Origin: Guillardia theta CCMP2712
Taxonomy: Eukaryota; Cryptophyceae; Pyrenomonadales; Geminigeraceae
NCBI RefSeq assembly: GCF_000315625.1
Contig: NW_005434643.1
Location: 154,077-218,076, forward strand
Direction: 5' to 3'
Length of the DNA stretch: 64,000 bases
Part shown: positions 42,513-54,369 of the stretch, piece by piece
Layout: each line of letters starts with the position of its first letter
How positions within the stretch are numbered: the stretch's first letter is position 1
Notes under the pieces: generated by a model
The model's database searches: none
Seen by the model: the letters and a program-made list of their open reading frames with translations, nothing else
Told to the model about the DNA's origin: nothing
Made by a program: the position numbers and the translations under genes

Positions 42513-42552
<40 letters not shown>

Positions 42553-43945
42553 CATGATAGCGATCGTGGTGATAGAGAATATCATGGCATGATGATGACG
42601 ATGACACGCCAGGTCTCAAAACTGTTCGCGGCATTCTTAAGGAGTCGCGTGTTAACTGCTGATGCGATATGGAACGAGATCTTGTTTGGCAGCAGGAGGT
42701 AAGAAAACTTCAAGCAAGCACTTTGCCGTGTTGTGATAGCGTCTGCTCATCGCGCAGGGAGGTTTTGATAGGATGTTGATGGACCACATCGGTATGAAAG
42801 ATTGAATGTCTTGTTATCCCCTGCAGTGATGGAGATCATCACAACAGATAGTTACATCGGGAGGTTTGTCTCTCAAAGAGCGCTGGGCATGAAGAAGGAA
42901 GAGGTCGGAACTATAACGACACACTGACTCCCTTTCCCTCCTCATCATTCTTGTCTTTCCTTGTCTTCTCTTCATCATCTCCTCGGTCTGATGCCCCATC
43001 TTCGAATTTCCTCCACTTCGTTTCCTTTCTCATCTTTCTGCTCGTGCCATTGTTGTTTTCCATCTCGTCTCGTCTCGTCTCGTCTCGTCTCATCTCATCT
43101 CATCTCATCTCGTCTCGTCTCGTCTTCTCTGGTCTCATCTCATCTCTTCTAATCTCATCTTCTCTCTTCTCTTTCACTTCCTCGACATGTTCCCGCCTTG
43201 GTTCTATCTCAAGACTTGCACATGACAAGAACAGCAGATGTATCAGCTGATTGCGGAGAGGCTGCGAGAAACACTTGTTAACGACAGAAGAGCTCTTTGC
43301 GATTACATGGATGCTGTGCTGCAGCTTGAGACGGTATGACTTTCAGACAACAAACGTGACCCAGCTGTTCTTGCTAGTGGAGATGTCAATGGTGGTGCTG
43401 ATGATGCTGATGTTGATGCTGAGGATTGTGGTGGTGATGATGAAGATTGTGACGATAATGGCGATGATGATGGCAATGGTGATGGAGATGATGATCATGG
43501 AGATGGTGATGGTGATAATGGTTGTGGAGGTGGGGATAAATGATGAACGGGATGTCCACAAAGATTTGTGATGGATGCAACATCATTAGCTGACAGACGA
43601 TTACAGGAAATGACGGAGAAGATGAAGAAGATGTCATCAAAACAGTTCGAACATGTTTTACACCCAATCTTTCAGGTGCTCACCTTCCCCTTCCATTCTA
43701 CCTCCCTCCATCCTCTCATTACCCTCTCCTCCCTCCTCCCTCCTCCCTCCTCCCTCCTCCCTCCTCCCTCCTCCCTCCTCCTTCCTCCCTCCTCCCTCCT
43801 CCTTTCTCACTACTTCATCTCGCTCTCCCTTGTCCCCCTCTGCGACTGGCTCACTCTCTGGTAGGAGGATGAGCTCACTCTCATCCTAGTGGGTGCTGTT
43901 CTCGGGTTTGCCGTTGGCTTCCTGCAATCCCTCGCCCCGTACTGA
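39113..43945 (+). CDS. DUF445 family membrane protein, many exons
   Basis: A series of short plus-strand exons gives DUF445 landmarks in order. They are RDVPLVSRPAVAGAFELFPT (39140), RAIALAVLVVSTCDL (39760), VKMIFYPLTFIGIPIK (40170), LIGWTGIVPAK (40352), ARTMAQRMMKMVTSQ (40547), VVEILSPVVPSALNK (40911), NNITDILDLEEMVVRAMV (41549), LLVELFQECGRKELSFI (41665), GLYFGFLLGIFQM (41973), GGALVGYITNLIAIK (42237), PWKIQGLFLTRQNE (42385), LFAAFLRSRVLTADAIWNE (42622), IAERLRETLVNDRRAL (43253), KQFEHVLHPIFQ (43640), and the last exon EDELTLILVGAVLGFAVGF ending at 43945. Both DUF445 membrane blocks with the Y-x-TN-x-IAIK-like and RQ motifs are present. Introns carry long microsatellites. The 5' end is unresolved. 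The function of the family is not known. Confidence 0.8.
42034..42147 (+). repeat. Intronic (GAT)n/(GGT)n microsatellite
   Basis: GAT and GGT triplets in an intron of the DUF445 gene, between the exons encoding FGFLLGIF and GGALVGY. A second similar tract is at about 42494-42551 in a later intron. Confidence 0.85.
43069..43165 (+). repeat. Intronic TCTCR pentanucleotide tract
   Basis: TCTCG and TCTCA units in the intron before the exon QLIAERL of the DUF445 gene. A CCTCCCT tract follows at about 43722-43800 in a later intron. Confidence 0.8.
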
Positions 43946-44130
43946 CGTGACGGAAGAGAAGAGGGTCGATGAAGGAAATGTTTTTATTCTTTTTATTGAA
44001 ATTTCTTGTGAAAGTGACTCGCTGCAACACAATCTCAATCTCCTTTCATCTCCTTCATTGATTTCTTCCATCATCTTCATCCCCGTCATCATCACCACCA
44101 GCATCTCTTATCGTTACATGTCCGTTCCCC
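43946..44130. other. Short convergent intergenic region
   Basis: About 185 bp separate the stop of the DUF445 gene from the presumed stop of the minus-strand PDZ-containing gene. No other feature is seen. Confidence 0.5.
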
Positions 44131-47100
44131 TCAAACTTTCCCTCTTATCAACCGCACAGGAAACTTGACCTGAAGAACGGGTGGCTCAGAGCAATACACG
44201 GGAAAACAGGAAAAGAGTGAGGAGAAAGAGATGGAGGGGCGAAAGGAAGGTGACAGGAGGAGGTGAGAGACGAGGAAAGCAGCCGCATCACCTTCTTGCC
44301 TCCAACTACTCGTTGGAACAACAAGTGAATCTGATAACGGAATTGTCAACACCCCCATTCCCCTCATAGCCGCCCTGCACCACCCTCCTCTCCTCTCCTC
44401 TCCTCTCCACTTGCTCCCCACTCCTCCCCTTCCTTCATGCAGACTCCCTTCTCTCTCCCCTCCACCCTTTCTCCTCGCTTCCTCCATCGCTATTCCTCCA
44501 CTTTGCTCCTTCTCGCTCCTCCTCCTCTCGCTTACCTCCGATCCTTTATCCCCTAAAATGCATTCGGCCGCCTCCTCTGCTGTGCTGACAGCCTTGCCAT
44601 CAACCTGCGAGAGCGTCGGAGAGGATGAAGATATCATGTCGAGCGGGAGCTTGTATGGAGAGGCAAGAGGAGGAGGAGGAGGAGGAGGAGGAGGAGGAGG
44701 AGGAGGAGGAGGAGGAGGAAGTATTCTTACCTTTCAAGAGAATGTCTTCCAGCTCGATCTGATTGGAGGCTGCGGGAGGATGGAGATCAGAAGCAAACAT
44801 AACGCGACGATCAAGGAGCACGAAACAACAAGAAAAGACGGAGAGCAGGTTGAGATCGAAGACAACGAGCACAAGACTATCTCATCGCACACCTGCTGCG
44901 GGAGCTCCAGGCGCCAACTTGATCACAATGAGCCCATCCTGCAGCGAGTGAGGAGCAGTCGAGAAGGAGACCGACGTAGATGAAAGGAATGGAGAGGAGG
45001 GAGGAGGGAGGAGGGAGAAGCAGAGGAGAGGAGAGGAGAGGAGAGGAGAGGAGAGGAGAGGAGAGGAGAGGAGAGGAGAGGAGAGGAGAGGAGAGGAGAG
45101 GAGAGGAGAGGAGAGGAGAGGAGAGGAGAGGAGAGGAGAGGAGAGGAGAGGAGAGGTCTTTTCCTAACACCCCATATTTATATCTCCTATTTTTTGGGTG
45201 GGTTGTTGTTTCGTATTTTGTTTAAAAAAAAAAAAAAAAANNNNNNNNNNNNNNNNNNNNNNNNNNNNNNNNNNNNNNNNNNNNNNNNNNNNNNNNNNNN
45301 NNNNNNNNNNNNNNNNNNNNNNNNNNNNNNNNNNNNNNNNCCGAGTTGGTCCAAGGGGCAAGATTACCTTGAGATCTAGGCTATTAGATGGAGATGGAGG
45401 CCTTATTGACAGAGAAAATGACGTTACCAGCCTCTGATAAAGGAAGCTCTCCCGAGGTTATTCTTATACCCCATGTCTCCTTGGATTTCCTAGTCACTCG
45501 GGATCTAGGCTCCCAAAGGCAAGGAGATTGAGGGATTATTAAGCTCTTCTCCAGAAAGGACCCGAGAGGAGAGGAGAGGAGAGGAGAGGAGAGGAGAGGA
45601 GAGGAGAGGAGAAACAATAAAGATTTTAAGTAGAGATGGGGAAGAGAAATGCAAGGAGAGAAAGGAAGAGATCAGAAAGAACCTTAGTCTGCCGGAGGAC
45701 CATACCGATTCCACATTGTTCGCCCTTTTTCGTCTGCTGAGAAGGAATGAGGGAGGAGCAGGAGCAAGGAAGGGTTGGCGTACAGGTCTTGACTGCTCCT
45801 CTTGTTGCTCATGCGCAGCATTGACCTGCCTGATGCTGGAAAGATGTGGTTTATCAGAAATTTGCACAACCTTCTCAGCACCGCCACCATAAACGCAATC
45901 ATCATCATCATCATCATCACCACCACCACCACCACCACCACCACCACCACCACCACCACCATCGTCATCTCCATCATCATCATCTCCATCATCATCATCT
46001 CCATCATCATCATCTCCATCATCTCCATCATCATCTCCATCATCATCTCAATCTTTTGCTTCATGTCTTTCTCCTCCATCCACGTCTCTTCTCACCATTC
46101 CCCGAACCATCGTGCTGTCTCCGTCAGCTTCTCGATCCATGCCTGGCACGCGTCAGCAGGCAGATGCGAGGAGCAAGAGGCTGTGCCAAGTCACCTCTCC
46201 TTCCATCCTATTCTCCGCCTTGAGGGTGATCTAGCGCACCGTCAGGAGCCATCCCGTCCTCTCGTCCTCTCTCCCTCTCTCCCTCTCGTTCCTCTCCTCT
46301 CCTCTCCTCTCCTCTCCTTCCTCCTCCTTCCTCCCCTCCTCGGCTGCTCCCATCCTTTCGTCAGCCTCACTTGAGTTGGTTCGGACGACGAGCCGCTGCT
46401 GCGGATGAGGGAGAAGCGATCCTTCTTGTCGTCGCGAATGATGAGCTTCCATCCGTCCCCTGCCATTCCATCACGACTGGGCCGGAGATGCAGAAAGGTG
46501 GAGAGGAAAGAAACACAGCAGGAAGAGGCAGAGAGAGAGAGAGGGAGGGAGAAATGGAGAGGGAGAGCGAGAGCGAGAGCGAGAGCGAGGGGAAGAAGGA
46601 GACGGGCAGGGGCAGGAACAAGGACAGGGGCAAAATGGAAACAAGCAGAGGGAGTAGTCGGAAACGGATAGAAGGGGGGAAGAGAACGGGAAGGAAGCAA
46701 GAGCGAAGGGAGCGAGAGCGGGCGGGCGAGGGCTCGTCATTCAGTGTTGTTCTCACCGAGGTTGTACATCTCCTGACTGTCTGTGACTTCACCGTTGACA
46801 ATCATCTTCAGGGTCAAGATCCCATCATCGAGCGTCGCCATGCACATCTGGCAAGTGTGAGAGAGATATAAGTGAGCTCCAGCACTGACCGTCTTGTACG
46901 GGTCCTCGAACATCCCATGGTCTTCCTTTTTCTTCCTCAGCATTCCTGAGTACCGGATGGCCTGCAGACTTTCGTCGTCTCCCCCTCCATCCTCCTGCTC
47001 CTCCTGCTCAGAGTCAGACAACAAGTTCCTCGTCCTCATACAACAACATCGTCTGCTTCATCGCTGCGAGAAGTTTTCTGTCGCATGCTTGTCACGTCCT

Positions 47101-50100
47101 CATCGTCCCCCCCCTCCTCCCGCCTCACCTTGGCGTTCGCCTCCTGCTGCAGGCAGCAAACGTCAGTTCACGTTATCGCACGCGCCAGCTTTACCTCCAG
47201 CAGCTCCGTCTGCGCTTGCAGCACTGCCATCCTGTACTGCTCCTTCCTGCTGAGCTTCCCCGCAAACCCCCTCCCTTCCCCAGCTGCGCCCCCTTCTGTA
47301 TCGCCTGCTGCGCCCAGCTCCTCTTCTTCGGTCTGGAACTTGACAGCCTTCTTGGGGGGGTCGCGATCCTCCTCTCTGGTCTTGTGCTTGAGCTTCGAGG
47401 TGACCTGTAGCTGCTTCTGCCGCAGCGCGTCGTCCATGCCCCCCGCCTGCTCCTCGCGTCACTCATAGCGAGAGGGAAAGAAAGGGAGAGGAAGATGCAG
47501 GTGGAGAAAGGAGGAATGAGGGAAGATAGAGAAGGAGGATGGAGCAAGAAAGAAGGAAACAGGCAGGAGGAAGGAGGAAGGAAAGGATGCTTCAGACAAG
47601 TCGTCATGAGAAGGAGGAGCAAGAGCAGCAGGGGGAGCAGGAGGAAAGGATTTCACCGAGTTCTTCGGAACGAGCCTCATCGTTGTCTTATCTAGCACCA
47701 TGTTTGCCAAATCGATCTCCTTGTCATCGTCGTCATCGGGTTGCGATCCTGTGACAAGTCAGCCACATTGCGGCGGCTGCATCAGCAGCAGCAGCACAAC
47801 AGCACATAGAAGCAGCAGTTGCTGCTGCTTCTGCTTCAGGCGTCCTCACCTTGTTCGTCCTCTTCCTCGGGGATAGTCTTCCGTATCTGGATCACACACT
47901 TGCCCACTGCACGCAACATTAGACCCTCAGGTCAGAACAGCAACGGCAGCTACCGGCGTGATGAGTCTCGAGATGCTCGTGTGCATCGATGATGTCATAC
48001 ATGCTGTACATCTGTTGAGATAGACAGCAACATGTTACTTGGTTGTCTTCAAGAACAAAGATCTCAGTTGCACCATCATAGGGCAGCAAGTACATCAAAA
48101 CAGACCCCAGACAGACTGCAAGCATTCCAATCCTTCGGCACGACACCCTCACTAAGGTTTCTGACATCAACTACATTCAACTTCTGATTCAATAAGGAAT
48201 CAACTGCGTCCACCTCCGCTTTCACATCTTCATCGGCAGCACAAGAACAGAGACTAGCAGCAGTGATAACAACGGCTGCAAACTGCATACCTTTGAGACA
48301 ACAGGCACCATCTTGCCCTCGCGCATCAGGGAAGCAAGGATTGAGAGGTCCTCGTTATTAGTCATGGATGGCGTGAAGACGGTGTATCGCTTGCTGGCCC
48401 CTATCAGTCCAAGACCTCTCCTGATCCCCGATTGCATCTGTTCAATGTTGCATGTAAGAAGTACAAGATCACAATCCACATCATCATCGTCTGTACCATC
48501 ATCATTTATCTTCATATTCATTACTTCTCATCATTCATCGTCTCAACATCACCATCACCATCATCATCATCATCACCATCATCTCCACCATTATCGTTAT
48601 CCCCATCCCCATCCCCATCCCCATCCCCATCCCCATCCCCATCCCCATCCCCATCCCCATCCCCATCCCCATCCCCATCCCCATCCCCATCCACATCATC
48701 CCCATCATCATAATCATCATCACCACCACCAACACCACCATCTGACCTGCGCAGTTATTGCAGATCCGACACTGTACTCTCTGCAAAACAAGGGCAGTGA
48801 GCGAAGAAAAGTTCTTCACACAGGCTCTGACTTCTCTTCGCCTCCATATCTCTCCGCTCCCACTAGGGTTACATCTGACTTGCACGTCAGGATCAGCACG
48901 AAGCCCTCTAGGCGTTCACATGATCCATCTTCGACCAGCAGCGGCTGGCACGCTTGCCAGTAATCGTCTCCTCCGACACAGTCGAGGACGACGTTGTAGC
49001 CGACCTTGCCCTGCACAGGAAGAAGGGTTGAGAACATACAAGGAGGCTGTCTGCGGCCCTCAATCTTTACCTGCCCTAAGATCGGCTTGCTGATCTTGTC
49101 CCAGAAGTTAACGTCGTTGTAGTTGACGATCTGGCAGACCTTAGACGAGACTTCGGTACAACCTCTCAATCTACCTCGTCAGCGCCAATCTTCTCCATCA
49201 TCTCAGCGTTCGACGAGCTGCATGTCACTGTAGTGTGGCATCGAAGATAATGCTTCGCTATCTGCACGGCAAACGTCCCGACGCCTCCGCTTCCCCCAAG
49301 TATAAGAACAGCTCTCCTCCCTCCTGTCGAGTTCTTGTAGGAGATCCCCCCCACCCGCACCAGTGCCGCGTAAGCTGTAAGGCCTGCCCAAGGCACAGCC
49401 GCTGCCTGCAGCAAGAGTTAACACTTCCTCCTCTCTCCCTCCATCCTCTCACTTCTCTCCCTCCTTCATCTCCCTCCTTCCTTCCCTCCCTGCCTGACTC
49501 TCTCGCCACCAACCTGTTCGAAGCTCGCTTCCTCCGGCATCTCAGCGATCTCATGGTAGTCTGCCACACAGTACTCCGCATACGTCCCATGAACTTCACG
49601 GATCCTGTCCAGCGTCTGGAGGAAGCAATCGTGTCAGCAGCACTAGAGGAAGCAGACAGCGACAAGCCAAGACAGGAGCAGGGAGAAGGACGCTGTGCAA
49701 GGACCGACCTGACGCCCGAAGATCTTCTGCCCGACCTTGAACGGAACCGCCGATCCTGCCTTGACAATGATGCCGCTGAAGTCGCAGCCAAGGAGAACAG
49801 GAAGAGAGAGCGGGTAGAGCTGGGACAGGCTCCCGCTCCTCAGCTTGCAGTCTGTCGGGTTGACGGAGACCGTCTGGACTTGCACGAGGACCTCGAAGTC
49901 TCGAATCTCTCGGGGGAGGTTGCAGAGTTGGACCTTGAACTGATACGGCGATCCGTACTCGTGCAGGGCGATCCCGAGCATCTTTGCTGGAGCATTGTTG
50001 AAATTCACCGTGTTGGCTGGCGCCAGCGTCTCGAGGCTGTTGAACCCTGTGGGCCCACAGGCTGTGAAGCAACCTTGGGCCCATGGCAGGAAGTTCAAGG

Positions 50101-50161
50101 TGTTGTTGATGACTTCCTTCCTCTTCGCTCGCAAGTTGTGACCGAAGCTGAGCTCGGCCAT
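44131..50161 (-). CDS. Quinone-oxidoreductase/PH/PDZ protein (probable fusion; may be two genes)
   Basis: Minus-strand exons. The first exon (ATG 50161) has the GroES-like N-domain (QTVSVNPTDCKLRSGSL, LLGCDFSGIIVKAGS). Later exons give TYAEYCVADYHEIAEMPEEA (about 49560), the Rossmann loop GGSGGVGTFAVQIAKH (about 49270), VGYNVVLDCVGGDDYW (about 48980), ILASLMREGKMVPV (about 48330), YDIIDAHEHLETHHA (about 47980) and VGKCVIQIRKTIPEEEDEQ (about 47880). This is the zinc-free NADPH:quinone reductase fold of the RTN4IP1 type. Read on, the last exon stops at 47836-47838. But a GTGAGG donor there and a CACAG acceptor near 47750 join in exact phase to GSQPDDDDDKEIDLANM. Next come a charged region (47185-47450), PH-like exons (SGMLRKKKEDH, WKLIIRDDKKDRFSL, DACQAWIEKLTETARW near 46140) and a split PDZ domain (VIKLAPGAPAAG, SNQIELEDILLK, VDGKAVSTAEEAAECILGDK, ending 44131). 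The PH-PDZ intron contains the assembly gap. Confidence 0.6.
44670..44720 (-). repeat. (GGA)n tract in a PDZ intron
   Basis: AGG/GGA triplets within the intron that separates the PDZ exons ending EDILLK and starting VDGKAV. Confidence 0.75.
45022..45155. repeat. (GGAGA)n pentanucleotide array
   Basis: About 27 uninterrupted GGAGA units just left of the assembly gap. A shorter array of the same unit (45565-45612) lies to its right. A poly-A run precedes the Ns. The gap is probably a collapsed or unsequenced microsatellite region within an intron. Confidence 0.9.
45241..45340. other. Assembly gap of 100 N
   Basis: Exactly 100 unknown bases between a poly-A tract and unique sequence. The round length suggests a gap of undefined size. 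It falls between the PH and PDZ exons of the minus-strand gene, so the continuity of that gene is not proven by this assembly. Confidence 0.98.
45898..46052. repeat. (ATC)n/(ACC)n microsatellite
   Basis: ATC, ACC and CTCCATC units in the minus-strand gene region, just below the PH exon with EKLTETARW, most likely intronic. Confidence 0.85.
48599..48692. repeat. (CCCCAT)n microsatellite
   Basis: About 15 units of CCCCAT flanked by ATC-rich sequence, in an intron of the quinone-oxidoreductase gene. Confidence 0.9.
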
Positions 50162-50561
50162 GCTAGAGGGCGACTTGAAGTAGAAGCCTCAGCGTCTCTC
50201 CTTTGCTGCTCCTGTGAGTGAATCAGACCGAACAACATTCAGAAAAGGCGTGATGACAAAACTGCAATAGCACCTCCCCCATCTCCTCCTCTTCCACTGT
50301 CTGTCTGTCTCTCCTTTCTTTTCTCTTCCTCGTCCTCCTCCCCATCCCTTTCTCTTCCTCGCCCCCGTCCCTCGCCCCCGACTCTCTCCTCCTCTATCCA
50401 TTGCTACTGCACCTCGTCCCTTGCCCACCGATGGGTCAGCATCAAGGTTTACTCAAGTATTCAAATTACGGGGGCAGCAGTGTGATATAGGGCAAGAGGT
50501 ACCGGTTCACTGTATTTTCTTGAGGCGGGTTGGCTATCGCGCGCCGAGCAGTGGGCGGATC

Positions 50562-53500
50562 ATGAAGGTGGCAGTGCTGATGGCAGTGGTGCTGGCCGAG
50601 ATAGTGGGAGGGGTCGGAACTATGAGAGGAGAAGATGGCGGGAAACGAGTCGACATGGCGAGGGTGGATGCTCTAGTCGCCTTCGCACGTGGGTTAGCGG
50701 GAGTAAGGGCGCGAGGCATGCAGCGAGAGGACGGGGCCTGTCCCTGCCGCAATCGACTTTCATGCCGAGGACTTGGAGGAGAAGACATGGCAAGGGAGGA
50801 GGAGGGGGGGGATACTGCAGGAGGACATGCAAGAGGAGGAGATGCGTACTTGCTCTCCTCCTGTCTGCGGGTGGAAACTTGTAGGCCCGCCCGTCTCATG
50901 CGACTGTCAGGGGGGAGAGCGAAGAGGCCAGCGAAACAACCCACACAGGAGAAAGTGGGGCATTCGGATACAGACGATGGCGAGAATGAGGATGAGGAGG
51001 AGGAGGAAGATGAGGAGTCCGGGTCGAACGACAACAGGCAGGACGCTGAAGACATTCTAGGGCAGTTCGAGGATGAAGAGGACGATTTGGAACCGAACGC
51101 GTACTTGCTCATGCTGGTCAGTTTCATTCCACTGAGCTTTCACAGGCTCGGCACGGCAACATCAGCCATGGCAGATCCTCTTTCACCTGCGGCTGCGAAC
51201 AGCATGCTTGCCTGGGCGACCTCGAAGAAGCGAAGGCAGACGAAGCAGCTAGAGCCTGAAGGTTGTTCTTCCTCCTGTTCCACTGCCACATTCTGATCGC
51301 CTCTCAAGAGAGACTGTCGGACATGGATGACGATGAGCTGGACGAGTACATTACCAAGGGAGTGGGAGATGACGACGATGGGAAGAACAAGAAAAATAAG
51401 AGGCTGGGTGCACCAGATGTTGCTGGTATTGACAGGTGAGCGAGGGATGGTTGCTCGGTTCCTTTGACCTCTTACACTGTTTATCTGTTGTGAAGAGTTG
51501 TGCACGAGCTAGGGGAGGATACAGGACAAGAAGACGACAACAGCCAGACCTCACAAGTATCGCAGACAACACAGACATCCACATTGATCCCAGACTGTAC
51601 TTGCTCTGCCTCTTGCCGTGCAGGATCAAGCTCATGGTCTTTTCAGCGAATGCTTATGGAGTCGGAGGAAGAAACATGGAGTTTGGAGGGCAGAGAGAGG
51701 TAAGAGAGCTTATCCACCCCCCCTCGCTGCTTCTGCTGCTCCTTTTCCTTCCTGCTTGACGCTCCGCTAGCCTTCAGCACAAAGGATCTCTATGGACCCG
51801 AACGCGGCGCAACAGAACAGAGCAGGAGGCATCGGAGGAAGCCAGCAGGAGTTTTCTCTTCCTGTCTATGCTGCTCCATCCGAAGCGTCGCTGCCTGGGG
51901 GCCCGACAGGGCAGCTGCCTCCCTATCAGCCTGCTCCTATCCCTCCCCACATGCGTGTCACTGTGTTCAACCCTCCTCCAGGCCCTGGGTGACTGGGAGG
52001 AGACATGGGGAAGCAGGTGGCAGAGGGGACTGACGTCTCGAGCAGAAACGTGGTGCCGCCAGAAGACTTGGAGGAGGATCTATCGATGGAGGAGCTTGAA
52101 GAGGTAGATGGATTGTTCTTTGGACAGTGGAAGGATGCTGCAGTCTGCGTTGACAGGTGATGGTTTGTTCCAACTCCTCTTTCACTCACGCGCTGCCCCT
52201 CAGGTTCGAGGTCGAGACGGCTGGACGGCACCTGGTGATGCTCCTCCTCTCTTTGTCCTCCCGTGCATTCCAACGGTTGCGCCTTTGAGTTGACCTTGTC
52301 ATTCTCAGAAAATCGAGGAGGCGGGGAAGGTGCTTCAGTGTAGAGGAGGAGAGCAATACCATGGCTGGAGCAATTTCGTCCGGTTCAGCAGCTTTGCTCG
52401 GACTACCCGGCCCATGACAACCAGCGGAGAGCAAACGGTGAAGATCAACTACATTGAGTATGAGGTAAGGGAATGCTGCGATGTAGAGGTTCCGAGAACG
52501 CTGACAGCAGAAAAGATCAAAGGGTGGGGCTCCCCTATTTTCCTCATGATAGGTGTAACTAGCGATGACGATCTGGACTTCGATTATGTCACCTTCCCGC
52601 TCAATGCTGTGAGTTGCGGAAAGGCTGTAGCGTTTCAGTCGCGATCACCTCCTCCTTTCATCCAAAATATCTAACTCCCCTTCCAACTCAGCTCCGTATG
52701 GCCTTCGTCACTCCATTTTTCCTCTCAGCGCCTGTGTTCCATCTCCTCCTCCTCCTCTTCCTCCTCTATGCCCTCTTGTGTCCGTTTTGCCCCACAACCC
52801 ACTGGCTGCTCAACCTTAGCTTACAATGCACCTCAGGTTGTCTGGTGTCAGAACGGAAAACTCAAGTGGGGCTGGGACCCGACTGCTGTTTCCATGCGCA
52901 TGCCAAACCCAGAGGTGATGTTTCCCAACAAGACCCGCAACTTCTGTAAGATGTCAAGTCGATGCGATCCAGCTTGACGGTTGAGACAGTCTACGGCGAT
53001 AAGATAGGAGTGCTGCTTGACCTGCAGCAAAGGAAGGTGAGGGGCAGGAGCAGGAGGGGCAGGGACAGGAGGAGGGGGAAGAGGATGAGATGATGCGGGG
53101 ATGAGGAGCACATGTGAACAACATGAAGGAGTGATCAGCTTGATCAAGAGCAGACTGCACTGATGGGATGGTTCCCTGCAGGTCGGATTCGTCAAGAACG
53201 GAGTCCTCTTGAACGAGTTGACTGTGTACGACATGCCCGTCGAACAAGACCTTCGATTCATTGCTAGCCTCTACGTAACACCATCTGCTGGGGGGCTTTC
53301 TCCATCCTCATTTGTCTTGATGCTTCCCGTCTTCTGCCTCATTCTGTCATTTCGTTGCTGCCCCTCGTTCCCTCCGTACCGTTTCTTTTTCATCATGAAT
53401 AACCAACTCCCCTCTCCCCCCTCTGCCTCGTTGCCTCTCTCCCCTTTCTCCCACACACACACCTCCACCCCTTCTTCACCATCCCTCTTGCTCCCCCTGA

Positions 53501-54182
53501 AACTCGACATTTGCCCACGTTGTCTCTTCATCCCCATCTCGTTCTCTGATTCGTTATCCTGCAGGATGCTGGGAGCGAGCTGGCCATCGTCGAGCCATCG
53601 CAAGCTCTAGAGACGTTGGTGGCTTCCTCCTTTTCTTTCATCTCTCCTCAAAGCCCTTCCCATGTCATGTGCTGAACTTTTCAGAACAGCCTGAGAAACC
53701 TGGACTGGAGCAAGTGGAACTCTCCTCCTCCCCCTGGCGCCTTCTGGGATGGAGTGATGAGGAAAATCGAAGACAACCCGGATGACAGCTTCAGCTTCAC
53801 AGAGAGCTCCTCCTCCTCCGAAGATGACAAGAGGATGCTCCGCAGCTATATGGGCAAAGATGCCCCGCCCGATCTCGCGACGTCCACGGAGGAGTCCACT
53901 GAAGAGACGGAGGATGAACAGGACAAGGACAAGGAGGCAGAGGAGCAAGTGATCATCGGACACAACCTGACGGCGGCAGAGGCTCCCCGGATGAGCGTCC
54001 GCGGGCAGGACGACTCGCAGCTCGTTACTTCTTCCCTCTCTGCCTCAGACATCGACGACGAGCTTGACTTTGCGGGCAGGCTGTACGACAGTCACGAGCA
54101 AATCAGCCAGGCCTCTCCTCCATCTTCTACCGAGAAGGCTGTCACTCCTCCAGAGCGTTCCTCTCCGTCGGAGTCATCTTGA
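50562..54182 (+). CDS. SPRY-domain protein with acidic N-terminal region
   Basis: Multi-exon gene on the plus strand, divergent from the oxidoreductase gene (400 bp apart). The ATG at 50562 is followed by a hydrophobic stretch (VAVLMAVVLAEIVGGVG). The first exon runs to 51116 and is strongly acidic (NEDEEEEEDEESG). Later exons include LSDMDDDELDEYITKG (51309), FSLPVYAAPSEASLPGG (51858), NVVPPEDLEEDLSMEELEE (52046), VDGLFFGQWKDAAV and VKINYIEYE (52440). The SPRY core follows: QVVWCQNGKLKWGWD (52840), ETVYGDKIGVLLDLQQRK (52985) and VGFVKNGVLLNELTVYD (53183). The last exon (NLDWSKWNSPPPPGAFWDGV) is long and Ser/Glu-rich, ending at 54182. SPRY domains bind protein partners; the partner is unknown. 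The early exon set is approximate, and the first Met could lie in an exon further upstream. Confidence 0.65.
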
Positions 54183-54369
54183 AGGCCTCATGAAGCCTGG
54201 CGGCCCGAACCTCCGACTCCGAGTCCGGTCTCCGACGTACCATCATCACTGACCCCATGTGAGCGCAGCGACAGCTGAGCTGCTAATCGTCAATTCCGCC
54301 GGTCGGACATTCAGACTTGCATGGCTGGGGCTGAATATATTTTAGTCTATGTTTCCAAGTTACCAACGA

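Noticed and set aside
42034-42600. Poly-Asp, poly-His and poly-Met frames
   Set aside because: Microsatellite translations inside DUF445 introns. The real exons flank them and splice across.
45194-45437. Frames running through the N gap
   Set aside because: Translation through unknown bases is meaningless, and the flanks are poly-A and pentanucleotide repeats.
53271-53603. Minus-strand Glu/Gly-rich frame
   Set aside because: It lies opposite a CT-rich intron of the SPRY gene. The composition explains the open frame.
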